Source: Methanobacteriota archaeon (lineage in GTDB: Archaea; Thermoplasmatota; Thermoplasmata; Thermoplasmatales; ARK-15). Taken from it: 64,000 nt of DNA. The position numbers and the translations under genes were made by a program. A model generated the notes under the pieces. That model had not been told where the DNA came from. It did no database searches and saw only the letters and a list, made by a program, of their open reading frames with translations. The stretch's first letter is position 1. Each line of letters starts with the position of its first letter. Where the stretch lies: the NCBI GenBank assembly GCA_009758405.1, contig WSBC01000016.1, forward strand, positions 124,001-188,000, given 5' to 3'. Positions 51,212 through 61,018 of the stretch are shown here, one piece after another.

Positions 51212-53145
51212 ATTTTTCCAGAATCTTCAAGTAAAACATATCCAGGGTATTTCTCCTTAATAATTTTTTTGATATTTTCAGATTTTAGAAAATCAATGAT
51301 ACTCTTTACATTTGTATTCTCAAGGGAATTTATATCTATAAGGAGATCATATTTTTCAACATTAAGGGGAATAAAATCTAGATCGTAAAGATATGCATAA
51401 TATTTAAGTCCAATACCTGCATCTGCCCTTCCTTGATATACAGCTGATGCAACTGATGAATGTGTTTTCCCCTCATACATATATCCCTTTATCCCCTGAA
51501 TTAGATAATCAAAATCCATCCCTTTATTAAATGCAATTTTCTTCAGATAAAGATCAAGAAGAGATCTCGTCCCTGAACCTTTTACCCTATTTATTATTGT
51601 AACATCGCTCCTTAAAAAATCTTCTATTTCAAAAATATTTTTTGGATTACCTTTTTTAACTATTATACCCTGTTCTCTTCCATAACCTCTTACAATTACA
51701 GCCTTACCCTTTAGCCCAAATTTTTCAATAAATGGAAGGTTATATTCTCTACTATCCTCATCCACTAGATGCGTGCCTGCCATGTTTGCTTCACCCCTTT
51801 TTACCGCATACCAGCCTGCCGTTGAACCCACCTTAATATATTTGACATTACTACCTATTATATCCTCTAATAAAGGACAGTGACTTCCTATTATTGTAAG
51901 ATCAGGGACCTTTGCAAGGTTAGAAAATAACGTTATATCAACTAATTCATTTTCATCAACAAAATTAGTTCCCTCATTTATGTTCATTATTCCGTCGGCA
52001 TAAAGCATAGTGGAAACCGATCCAGAATTTCCGTAAACTGGATATACCCTGTATTTTCCGTTTCTTGAAATTATGCTTACAGGTATAAATTCACTGAAAT
52101 TTTTGGAGGAATTAACTCTTACTGCAAGTTCGCCTCTTATTTTTTGTGGGCTATCATTGATTCCAGACATCATTGAGATAATCCTTCTAACAAAGAATTC
52201 GAAGGCTACAATAGAAGAAAATGGAAATCCAGGTAAACCAAAAACAAGCTTTTGATTGACAATTCCTGCTATTGTTGGTTTTCCAGGTTTAATTTTCAGT
52301 CCATGAACAATAAGTTCGCCCATATCTCCAATTACCCTATAAATTACATCCCCTTCCCCCGCCGATGTGCTACCTGATGTAATTACAATATCATTTTCTT
52401 CCAGTGCTTTTAATATAATGTCCCTGATGCTGTTGTAATCATCCTTAACTATTCCATAGTAATTTACATTTACCCCCAATTCCTGCAACCTTGCACCTAT
52501 TGAATACTGATTTATATCAAATATGTTTCCTGGTGGTAATATTTCTCCTGGCTCAACTATTTCATTTCCTGTGGATATTATACCCACATTTAATTTTTTA
52601 AATACATACACATATTTGAAACCGAGAGAAGCTAGCACAGCAATATGTCTAGAGCTTATTACTGTTCCTTTTCTCAGTGTAGTATCTCCCATCATTACAT
52701 CCGATCCTGCAAAGGCAATATTCTCTCCAGAGGAAACAGATTTATAGAAAATTACCTCATTTTCTGTCCTTTTTGTGTATTCCACCATTACAACCGCAGT
52801 TGCACCCTTTGGAATTGGAGCACCTGTTGAAATTTCAGCACATTCACCCCTTTCAATATAAAATTCAGGGATTTTACTAACTACAGATTTTCCAATAATT
52901 TTTAATTTTAAAGGGTTTGATTCATCCGCACCTACCAAATCAAGATGATTTACTGCATAACCATCCACTTCAGATCTATCAAATGGTGGTGAGTCCACCA
53001 TTGCAAAAATTTCTTTTGAAAGAACCCTTCCAAGAGCCTGTTTTAAGTGTACACTTTCCTCCCCCTTAGGTTTAATTAATCCATACTTTTCTTCTATTTT
53101 TTTTATTGCTTCATCTATTGATAGGAGCTGATGAAAAATTTTCAT
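51199..53145 (-). CDS. moeA: MoeA fused to a periplasmic-binding-like (COG1910-type) domain
   Basis: DSPPFDRSEVDGYAV, TSGSTSAGEGDVIYRVI, C-terminal ANMAGTHLVDEDSREYN...VKGSGTRSLLD. Confidence 0.93.
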   Translation of the reverse strand: MKIFHQLLSIDEAIKKIEEKYGLIKPKGEESVHLKQALGRVLSKEIFAMVDSPPFDRSEVDGYAVNHLDLVGADESNPLKLKIIGKSVVSKIPEFYIERGECAEISTGAPIPKGATAVVMVEYTKRTENEVIFYKSVSSGENIAFAGSDVMMGDTTLRKGTVISSRHIAVLASLGFKYVYVFKKLNVGIISTGNEIVEPGEILPPGNIFDINQYSIGARLQELGVNVNYYGIVKDDYNSIRDIILKALEENDIVITSGSTSAGEGDVIYRVIGDMGELIVHGLKIKPGKPTIAGIVNQKLVFGLPGFPFSSIVAFEFFVRRIISMMSGINDSPQKIRGELAVRVNSSKNFSEFIPVSIISRNGKYRVYPVYGNSGSVSTMLYADGIMNINEGTNFVDENELVDITLFSNLAKVPDLTIIGSHCPLLEDIIGSNVKYIKVGSTAGWYAVKRGEANMAGTHLVDEDSREYNLPFIEKFGLKGKAVIVRGYGREQGIIVKKGNPKNIFEIEDFLRSDVTIINRVKGSGTRSLLDLYLKKIAFNKGMDFDYLIQGIKGYMYEGKTHSSVASAVYQGRADAGIGLKYYAYLYDLDFIPLNVEKYDLLIDINSLENTNVKSIIDFLKSENIKKIIKEKYPGYVLLEDSGKIYGI

Positions 53146-54401
53146 TTTCCCACCTCTGGAGGCTGGGTTAAAATAACATCTACATATTCACCCTCCTCAA
53201 AACCTTCTGAGTTCTCATCAACAACAAGAATGCCATTGGCCTTGGTAAGTGTTGATAATATTCCTGATCCTGTCAATCTCAATGGCTCAACATAATATTC
53301 ATTATTAATTCTTTTTACCACTACCCTAACAAAAGATTTCGTACCTGCCTGGTTTGGCAATCTCATCGTTAGCCTTCCCTTTACAATAGGTGTGGGATCA
53401 ATGGTAGTACCATAGAATTTTTCAACGAATTCTTTAAGAAAAATATTAAATGAAATATATGCTGCAACTGGAAACCCTGAGATCATTAATATTGGAATAT
53501 TTCCATTGAAGGCAAAGCCTGTTGTTCTTGCAGGTCTCATTGAAATTCCATGAACAATTATCCCTGGACTTGTAATTGATTCCAGTAAATCTGGTACAAG
53601 ATCATGCTCTCCAACACTAGTTCCTCCAGTTATTACCACCATATCCGATTTTTTTAAAGACTCAATGATCTTAGTTTTTATCATTTCAGGATCATCAGGA
53701 ACAATTCCCATATCAACTGGGATAAGACCAAAATCCTTTATTAGGGATAATATCATTGGTCTTGTAGAATCTATAATACCTTCCATATCTTCATCAATAT
53801 CATGAATTTCACTACCCGTTGCAATAACTGCTATCCTTGCCTTTACATAGACATTGATCTTTTTTATTCCAAGGGATAATAAAGCTCCTATATGGAATGG
53901 TTTTATCTTTGTTCCTCTTTTAATAACTAGATCCCCCTTCCCAAAATCCTCACCTTTTTTTGATATATTCTGTAAAGGAAAACATTGTTTGTAAACAATG
54001 AGTTCATCACCATCAACTTTGCAATCCTCCGCCATCAAAACACAATCAGCACCATCCGGTACATAGCCTCCAGTAAAAATTAAAACTGCTTGATTTTTTA
54101 TTATTTTTCCATTGTATCTTTTATCTGCATAAACCTTCCCCACAATCTTCAATTGAATTGGATTGTTTGGAGAAGCGCCACTAACATCAATTGATCTTAC
54201 AGCGTAACCATCCACCACCGATCTATTTTCGTATGGTAAATCAATAGGAGAAAATAGGTCCTCAGATGAAATTCTACCCAGGGAATCTTTTACATCGATG
54301 TATTCAATTAAATTGCAAATTTTTATATTTTCCCTAAATTTCTTTATAGCTTCATCAAGACTAATGAAATCCTTAAATCCATACATCACTCTTCTATTCA
54401 T
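53142..54401 (-). CDS. moeA: Molybdopterin molybdenumtransferase MoeA
   Basis: LPYENRSVVDGYAVRSID, FTGGYVPDGADCVLMAED, ITGGTSVGEHDLVPDLL. Confidence 0.93.
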   Translation of the reverse strand: MNRRVMYGFKDFISLDEAIKKFRENIKICNLIEYIDVKDSLGRISSEDLFSPIDLPYENRSVVDGYAVRSIDVSGASPNNPIQLKIVGKVYADKRYNGKIIKNQAVLIFTGGYVPDGADCVLMAEDCKVDGDELIVYKQCFPLQNISKKGEDFGKGDLVIKRGTKIKPFHIGALLSLGIKKINVYVKARIAVIATGSEIHDIDEDMEGIIDSTRPMILSLIKDFGLIPVDMGIVPDDPEMIKTKIIESLKKSDMVVITGGTSVGEHDLVPDLLESITSPGIIVHGISMRPARTTGFAFNGNIPILMISGFPVAAYISFNIFLKEFVEKFYGTTIDPTPIVKGRLTMRLPNQAGTKSFVRVVVKRINNEYYVEPLRLTGSGILSTLTKANGILVVDENSEGFEEGEYVDVILTQPPEVGK

Positions 54402-54439
54402 AGAGATAAAAAATAGTAAGGATTAGATAATTTTTATCC

Positions 54440-56041
54440 TTAAAGCATCTTTTTAAGCTCTTTTTTGTCAATTTTATTAGTACTTGTTTTGGGAAGATTA
54501 TCCATGAAAATTATATCATCCGGTATCCACCATTTCTGTATCCTTCCTGTTTCAACAAATTTCATCAATCTTTCAATTATATATTCCTTGGATACCTTAT
54601 TCTTTAATGTAATAAATGCGATTGGTCTTTCACCCCATTTCTCATCTTTTTTCCCTACTACCGCAACCTCACCAACCTCAGGTATTTCAGAGATAATATT
54701 TTCTAGAACAAGGGATGGTATGAACTCACCACCGCTTTTTATTGCATCCTTTTCCCTATCTACAATATGGATGAAGCCTTTACTATCTACTACCGCAAGA
54801 TCACCTGTATGAAGCCAGCCATCACGCCATAGTTCCTCAGTCTTTTCAGGATCAAGGTAGTATTCATCAGTCAACCATGGAGCCCTTACAATTATTTCCC
54901 CAATTGTTCTACTATCCCATGGAACATCCTTTCCAATAGAATCAACTACCCTTAAATTTACAAGAACTGCTGGTCTTCCAGTACTTATCATATAATCAAA
55001 TCTTTCTTCCTTTGAGAGTGAATTAATTTCTTCTGTAAAGGTTGCAGCTGTAAGAAGTGGACAGGTTTCAGACATACCATATGCACCAACAGTAATAATG
55101 CCGAATTTTTCAGCCATTTTTGCAAGACCTCTTGGAAGGGCCGCACCTCCTATTACTACTTTCCATCCCTTCAAATAACTTGCATAATCCTCTACCTCAG
55201 GATGGGTTAAAATCATATAAAGTATACTAGGTACCATATGTGAAAATGTTACATGCTCTTTTTTTATAAGTTCAAGGATCCTTTTTACATCATATCTTCC
55301 AGGTAGTACATATTTATGCCCGGTCATTATTGTAAGATATGGTACACCCCAGGAATGTACATGAAACATTGGTACTAGGCCCATGAAAACATCCTTTTCA
55401 TTTATATTAAGGGGTGAATATGAAAGACCTACAGCAAGAGCCTGAGCATGTAAAACCAATTTTCTATGGGTAAATGTAACACCCTTTGGAAGACCTGTAG
55501 TTCCAGAGGTGTAAAAAATTGTAGCAGGCGTATTTTCATCTATATCTGGTGGATCAATTGGCTCTGAAGATTCCAGCATCTCATCATAATTGTAATGATT
55601 TTCTAGGGAGGTTCTTATTTCTCCCTTTTCGTCTGAATATATTATCCAGCCCTTTACAAAATCGAATAGTTGTGCTGATCTTTCAATCATTGGAAGGAAC
55701 TCGTCCCTTACTATGACGAATTTATCTGCAGCGTGCTGCATGGTATAAAATATTATCTCTGGAGGATATCTAATATTCACAGTATGTAATACAGCCCCAA
55801 TCATTGGTACCGAAAAATAACTTTCCATGTAATGATTTGTATCCCAATCTAGAACTGCTACCTTATCACCCTTTTTTACACCTATCTTTAGAAGTGCCGA
55901 AGAAAGCCTCCTTACCCTGTCATAAAATTCCAAGTATGTAAATCTTTTAAGATCCTGATATACAATTTCCTGATTCCTAAAGCTCCACAGAGATGGTGGA
56001 AAAATGTTGGCAATGTTTAATTGAAAATTTTTTTCATTCAT
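54440..56041 (-). CDS. AMP-dependent acyl-CoA synthetase (long-chain fatty-acid--CoA ligase)
   Basis: TIFYTSGTTGLPKGVTFTHR, GAYGMSETCPLL, WLHTGDLAVVD. Confidence 0.95.
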   Translation of the reverse strand: MNEKNFQLNIANIFPPSLWSFRNQEIVYQDLKRFTYLEFYDRVRRLSSALLKIGVKKGDKVAVLDWDTNHYMESYFSVPMIGAVLHTVNIRYPPEIIFYTMQHAADKFVIVRDEFLPMIERSAQLFDFVKGWIIYSDEKGEIRTSLENHYNYDEMLESSEPIDPPDIDENTPATIFYTSGTTGLPKGVTFTHRKLVLHAQALAVGLSYSPLNINEKDVFMGLVPMFHVHSWGVPYLTIMTGHKYVLPGRYDVKRILELIKKEHVTFSHMVPSILYMILTHPEVEDYASYLKGWKVVIGGAALPRGLAKMAEKFGIITVGAYGMSETCPLLTAATFTEEINSLSKEERFDYMISTGRPAVLVNLRVVDSIGKDVPWDSRTIGEIIVRAPWLTDEYYLDPEKTEELWRDGWLHTGDLAVVDSKGFIHIVDREKDAIKSGGEFIPSLVLENIISEIPEVGEVAVVGKKDEKWGERPIAFITLKNKVSKEYIIERLMKFVETGRIQKWWIPDDIIFMDNLPKTSTNKIDKKELKKML

Positions 56042-56094
56042 AAACTTTTATTGAAATTCTTATTAATAAAATTTATCTAATTTTACACATTTTT

Positions 56095-56583
56095 TTAAAT
56101 TCTTATTTTTGATGAAAAATCCTTTAATTTCATTTTTAGTACACACACATTTTCTAGATCCTTTTCCTGTGGAATTTCCGAATTCTCCCAATCATTAGGA
56201 TTAAATTTTTTGGCCATTTGAATGAAAAAATTAAGTTTCTCATTTTTATCATTAACAGGTTCAAATTTTCCAAAAATAATCGAAGAACTATAGTTCATAG
56301 AATAATCACACAATTTTTTTGATATTACTGGATTTCCGGGTATGGTTATGCTTACAGATGCTTCAACTCCCTGACTTAATATTTTAATTATTCTTGTTTC
56401 ACAGGATCCATGAATGTATATGTATTCATCTATTCTTGTAAAGTTCATAGGTATTGAAAATGGAGTACCTTTTTCACAAAAGGAGATTGTGCAAAATAGC
56501 GAGTTATCTAATATTTTATACAAAGTTTCCTTATCATAATGTGCTCTTTCTTTATACCTTCTAACTTCTATTGAGTCTTTCAT
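56095..56583 (-). CDS. Pyridoxamine 5'-phosphate oxidase-fold flavin-binding protein
   Basis: FCTISFCEKGTPFSIPMNFTRIDEYIYIHG. Confidence 0.8.
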   Translation of the reverse strand: MKDSIEVRRYKERAHYDKETLYKILDNSLFCTISFCEKGTPFSIPMNFTRIDEYIYIHGSCETRIIKILSQGVEASVSITIPGNPVISKKLCDYSMNYSSSIIFGKFEPVNDKNEKLNFFIQMAKKFNPNDWENSEIPQEKDLENVCVLKMKLKDFSSKIRI

Positions 56584-56692
56584 ATGATTAATTCACCTCT
56601 TTTTACATTTTATTTAATAATTTTTTGTAAGCGTTAAGGATAATTCCTAAACAAATTCACTTATAGATAAATATTACTATGGAAAATTTGAA

Positions 56693-56728
56693 TTGTTTAG
56701 TCCCGTTTTCTTTGACCATATAAAGCTT
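56693..56728 (+). repeat. Left terminal inverted repeat of IS
   Basis: See element. Confidence 0.85.
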
Positions 56729-56738
56729 ACTATTATTT

Positions 56739-57714
56739 TTATCTTTCCACATTTATTTCACCTTCCAAATTTCTATAAAAATTTCCTAGAATACTTTCTT
56801 CAGGCAATCTACTCCAGAATGCCTCCTCTGGCGTTTGCAAGTAACGTTTTGTATCTAAGCTTTCATGATATCTCCTTTTATTATACCAGTCCACAAATTC
56901 TTCAAACGTGTTGAAATCCTTTCTATGCCTCATACAAATCAAACCATTTCTCCAACTTTCCATTGGTTTGAGGGTGGTGGGATCTTGATACTATATGCAT
57001 TATTCCTTTTTCTTTGATATATTTTTCAAAATTATTATTTGCTTCATTGTTCTTGTCTCTTTTATTTGCATAAAATTGTGATCCTCTATCTGTTAAAATC
57101 TCACTTATTTCCATAATGTGTGAATATTCTTTTAAAACATTATCCATCAATTTTATAACGTGTTCCTGTTTTTCATTTTCAAATTCACCACCAGTTAATA
57201 TCTTTCTTGATGCATCATCCATTACTACGCATACCTCCTTGCCATTATATTCGGAGGTATGCCAATCCAAATGCAATAATGAGAGTAAATGTTTCCTTTC
57301 ATACCTTATCCATTTCTTTCTTGGCCTTTTCTTCTTTTCGTTCTCCTTTGCCATATTATTTTTCAGCAGAATCTTATGAATCCTGTTATGTGGTATATGT
57401 ATTCCATAATCCTGATCCAATATTTTCTCAAGTCTCCTTGCTCCCACTCTCTGATCTTTATATGCCCGTATTACAATTTTTTCCTCATAATCCTTAATTT
57501 CCTTCATTCTTCTTCCTCCATTTTTAAGTAATAATTTTTCACCAGTATCCAGGTAATACATCCAGACCCTTTTCACTGTAGATATGCTTATCTTTAAGTC
57601 AATTGCTATTTGTTTGTTACTTTGTCCCCTTTTCTTAGAGTTAATTATATACGTAATCTTGCGTGATGTAAGTTTCCGATTGCCCATATCTGGCCACAAG
57701 CTTTTTATGGTCAA
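56739..57714 (-). pseudogene. DDE (rve-type) transposase, IS481-like, split by a frameshift near 56935
   Basis: HTH SNKQIAIDLKISISTVKRVW; LLHLDWHTSEYNGKEVCVVMDDASRKIL; TDRGSQFYANKRD; HHPQTNGKLEKWFDLYE then frame switch to RHRKDFNTFEEFVDWYNKRRYHESLD. Confidence 0.85.
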
Positions 57715-57733
57715 ATATTTCGGGACTATACAA
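57698..57733 (-). repeat. Right terminal inverted repeat of IS
   Basis: See element. Confidence 0.85.
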
Positions 57734-57783
57734 CTAGGCTCAGATGTAAAAAAATTTAAATTTAAAATAGTTCATGGTAAAAC

Positions 57784-59454
57784 ATGGTTGAAATACATGC
57801 TCCTAGAGGAAAAGAATTGAATACAAAAGGTTGGGGTCAAGAAGCAGCTTTAAGGTTGATGATGAATAATCTTGATCCAGAGGTAGCAAAGGATCCTGAC
57901 AACCTCATTGTATATGGAGGAAAAGGAAAAGCTGCTAGAAACTGGGATGCATTTTATGAGATAGTAGAAATACTTAAAGAAATGGAAAATGATGAAACTC
58001 TTTTAATACAATCTGGGAAGCCCGTGGGTGTTTTCAAAACATCCGAAGATGTACCTAGGGTATTAATAGTAAATGCAATGATTGTTCCAAGGTGGGCCAA
58101 CGATGACATTTTTTGGGAGCTTGAAAGGAAGGGTCTTACCATGTTTGGTCAAATGACAGCAGGCTCTTGGATATACATTGGAACACAAGGAATTTTACAA
58201 GGAACCTATGAAACATTATCTGCACTTGCAAGGAAGGAGTTTGGAAAAGATTCATTGAAGGGTAAATGGGTTCTCAGTTCCGGTCTAGGAGAAATGGGAG
58301 GAGCACAACCTCTTGCAATAAAGATGAATGAAGGTGTGGGTATAATAGTCGAGGTGGATGAAAGGAAAATAGAGAGAAGGATAAGGGGAAAATATCTGGA
58401 TATGGAGGCAAAAAATTTAGACGAGGCCTTAAAAACAAAGGATGAGGCTATTGCTGAAGGAAGGCCATTATCTATAGGCCTACTTGGAAATGCTGCCACA
58501 GTTTACCATGAATTAATGCAAAGGAAAATAGTTCCAGACGTTGTAACTGATCAGACTGCTGCTCATGATATTAATATTGGATACATACCTGAGGGATATA
58601 CTGTAGAAGAGGCAATGAAAGCCACCAAGGAAAACCATGAAAAATATATTAAAGATGTTTATAAATCAATTGTAAAGGAGGTAAAGGCAATTTTATGGTT
58701 CAAGGAACATGGAGCTAAGGTTTTCGATTATGGAAATAATTTGAGGACAAGGGCCAAAGAGGGCGGATTTGAAAATGCCTTTGAAATTCCTGGCTATGTT
58801 CCAGGTTATATTAGGGATCTATTTGCCATAGGTTCAGGACCCTTTAGATGGGTGGCCTTATCAGGAGATCCAAATGATATATATGCAATAGACGATGCTA
58901 TAATAAAGAATTTTTCAAGGGATGAACATCTTGTTAAATGGATAAAGCTTGCTAAGGAAAATGTAAAGTTTCAGGGTTTACCAGCAAGGATTTGTTATGC
59001 ATCCTATGGCGAAAGGGAAGAAATTGGTATGCTCATTAATAATCTTATTAAGGACGGTGTAGTCTCTGCACCCGTTGCCATAGGAAGAGATCACCACGAT
59101 ACTGGAAGTGTAGCATCGCCCTTCAGAGAAACTGAAGCGATGAAGGATGGTAGTGATGCTATTGCCGATTGGCCAATATTGAATGCACTTTTAAATGCAA
59201 TTTCCGGTGCTACATGGGTCTCAGTGCACCATGGAGGTGGTGTAGGAATAGGCAACTCTATACATGCAGGTTTTGTTTTAGTTGTTGATGGTACAGAGAA
59301 GGCAGAGAAAAGGATTAGGAAAGTCCTTAATGCCGACCCAGGTTTAGGGGTAATAAGACATGCGGATGCGGGATATAGATCTTCAATGGAACTAATAAAG
59401 AAGGGTGTAAAGTTCAAGGTACCTAAAATGGTAGGAGTTAACAAGCCATTATAA
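57784..59454 (+). CDS. hutU: Urocanate hydratase
   Basis: [58 protein letters not shown]. Confidence 0.97.
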   Translation: MVEIHAPRGKELNTKGWGQEAALRLMMNNLDPEVAKDPDNLIVYGGKGKAARNWDAFYEIVEILKEMENDETLLIQSGKPVGVFKTSEDVPRVLIVNAMIVPRWANDDIFWELERKGLTMFGQMTAGSWIYIGTQGILQGTYETLSALARKEFGKDSLKGKWVLSSGLGEMGGAQPLAIKMNEGVGIIVEVDERKIERRIRGKYLDMEAKNLDEALKTKDEAIAEGRPLSIGLLGNAATVYHELMQRKIVPDVVTDQTAAHDINIGYIPEGYTVEEAMKATKENHEKYIKDVYKSIVKEVKAILWFKEHGAKVFDYGNNLRTRAKEGGFENAFEIPGYVPGYIRDLFAIGSGPFRWVALSGDPNDIYAIDDAIIKNFSRDEHLVKWIKLAKENVKFQGLPARICYASYGEREEIGMLINNLIKDGVVSAPVAIGRDHHDTGSVASPFRETEAMKDGSDAIADWPILNALLNAISGATWVSVHHGGGVGIGNSIHAGFVLVVDGTEKAEKRIRKVLNADPGLGVIRHADAGYRSSMELIKKGVKFKVPKMVGVNKPL

Positions 59455-59488
59455 AATCTTTTTATCTTTAAACACATTACCCTTTAGG

Positions 59489-61018
59489 ATGAAGCTTGTT
59501 GAATGTGTCCCAAATTTTAGCGAGGGGAGGGATCGTAAAATAGTTAATGAAATAGCGAGGGCTATTGCATTTCACGAATCCGTAAAAATACTTGATATGG
59601 AAATGGATCCTGATCATAACAGAAGTGTTATTACCTTTGTAGCACCAATTGACATTGTTTCAGAGGCGGCATTTAGGGGGATACGTAAAGCGGCTGAACT
59701 AATTGATATGGATAGTCATAAGGGTACTCATCCAAGGTTTGGGGCAGCAGATGTAGTACCATTTATTCCACTTTATGATACTACCATGGAGGAATGCGTT
59801 GAGATTGCAAGAAATCTTGGAAAAAGGGTAGGTGAGGAACTTGGAATACCTGTGTATCTTTATGAAAAGGCTGCCTTTATTGATTGGAGGAGAAATCTTC
59901 CAGACATAAGGAATGAAAAATTTCAGTATGAGCAGCTTAGGGAACATATAAATGAAGAAAAGTGGAAACCAGATTATGGGCCACAAAAGGTTGGTAAGGC
60001 GGGTGCAACAATTATAGGTGCCAGGGATTTCCTAATAGCATTTAATGTAAATTTGAATACAAAGAACATTGAAATAGCAAAGAAGATTGCAAGGGACATA
60101 AGGGAAAGGAATGGTGGTCTAAAAAATGTTAGGGCTTTGGGATTTGATCTTAAAGAAAGAGGTTTAGTTCAGGTATCTATGAATCTTATAAACTACAAGG
60201 AAACTCCAATAAACAGGGTTTTTGAGTTAATAAAATCAGAGGCTGAAAGGTATGGAGTAACAATTGCAGGTAGCGAGGTTGTAGGTCTAATACCATTGGA
60301 TGCGCTTGTACAAGTGGCCGATTTCTATCTTAGATTGGAAAATTTTTCATCTCAACAAATTCTTGAAAAAAAGATATGGGAAGGTGATGAAAAAATGTTG
60401 GAAAATATGAGTATAAGGAAGTTTTTAGAAGAGCTATCCAGCAGTTCTCCCACCCCTGGTGGCGGTGCTGCCAGTGCACTTGTGGGAAGTATAGCAGCAT
60501 CATTGAGCAGTATGGTGGCAAATCTTACCATAGGGAAGAAAAAATACCAGGAAGTCGAGTCTGAAATGAAAGAAATAGCAAAAGAGGCAGTAAGACTAAG
60601 AGATGAACTTTTCTTGATAGTGGATGAGGATGTAATGGTCTTCAACAAGATTATGGATGCACTTAAACTCCCAAAGGAAACAGAAGAGCAGGTAAGGTTA
60701 AGGAAGGAGAAAATAGAGGAGGCAAGTAAGGAGGCATGTGAAGTCCCATTAAAGACAGCAAGGCTCTGTTTAGAGGTAATGAAGCTAGCCTTCAAGGTTA
60801 CTGAGAAAGGGAATAAGAATGCAATATCTGATGGTGCCTGTTCTGCTTATTTTGCACATTCAGCCCTTCAAGGGGCATTATTAAACATAAGAATTAACCT
60901 TAAAAATATTTCAGATGAAAACTATAAAAAAATGATGCATGAAAACATCCAAAATTTAATAAAAGAATCATCTTTCATCCTAGAAAAAGTTGAAGAAAAA
61001 ATAAATGAGGTGATATAA
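59489..61018 (+). CDS. ftcD: Bifunctional glutamate formiminotransferase / formiminotetrahydrofolate cyclodeaminase
   Basis: VECVPNFSEGRD, GTHPRFGAADVVPFIPL; C-terminal FLEELSSSSPTPGGGAASALVGSIAASL. Confidence 0.95.
   Translation: MKLVECVPNFSEGRDRKIVNEIARAIAFHESVKILDMEMDPDHNRSVITFVAPIDIVSEAAFRGIRKAAELIDMDSHKGTHPRFGAADVVPFIPLYDTTMEECVEIARNLGKRVGEELGIPVYLYEKAAFIDWRRNLPDIRNEKFQYEQLREHINEEKWKPDYGPQKVGKAGATIIGARDFLIAFNVNLNTKNIEIAKKIARDIRERNGGLKNVRALGFDLKERGLVQVSMNLINYKETPINRVFELIKSEAERYGVTIAGSEVVGLIPLDALVQVADFYLRLENFSSQQILEKKIWEGDEKMLENMSIRKFLEELSSSSPTPGGGAASALVGSIAASLSSMVANLTIGKKKYQEVESEMKEIAKEAVRLRDELFLIVDEDVMVFNKIMDALKLPKETEEQVRLRKEKIEEASKEACEVPLKTARLCLEVMKLAFKVTEKGNKNAISDGACSAYFAHSALQGALLNIRINLKNISDENYKKMMHENIQNLIKESSFILEKVEEKINEVI

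Larger units (their letters stand above)
56693..57733. mobile_element. IS481-like insertion sequence with 36-bp imperfect terminal inverted repeats
   Basis: Left TTGTTTAGTCCCGTTTTCTTTGACCATATAAAGCTT (56693-56728); right (revcomp of 57698-57733) TTGTATAGTCCCGAAATATTTGACCATAAAAAGCTT; 30/36 identity by hand. Confidence 0.88.

Noticed and set aside
57584-57820. 78-aa plus-strand ORF overlapping IS end and hutU start
   Set aside because: Spans the IS boundary antisense to the transposase and enters hutU out of frame.
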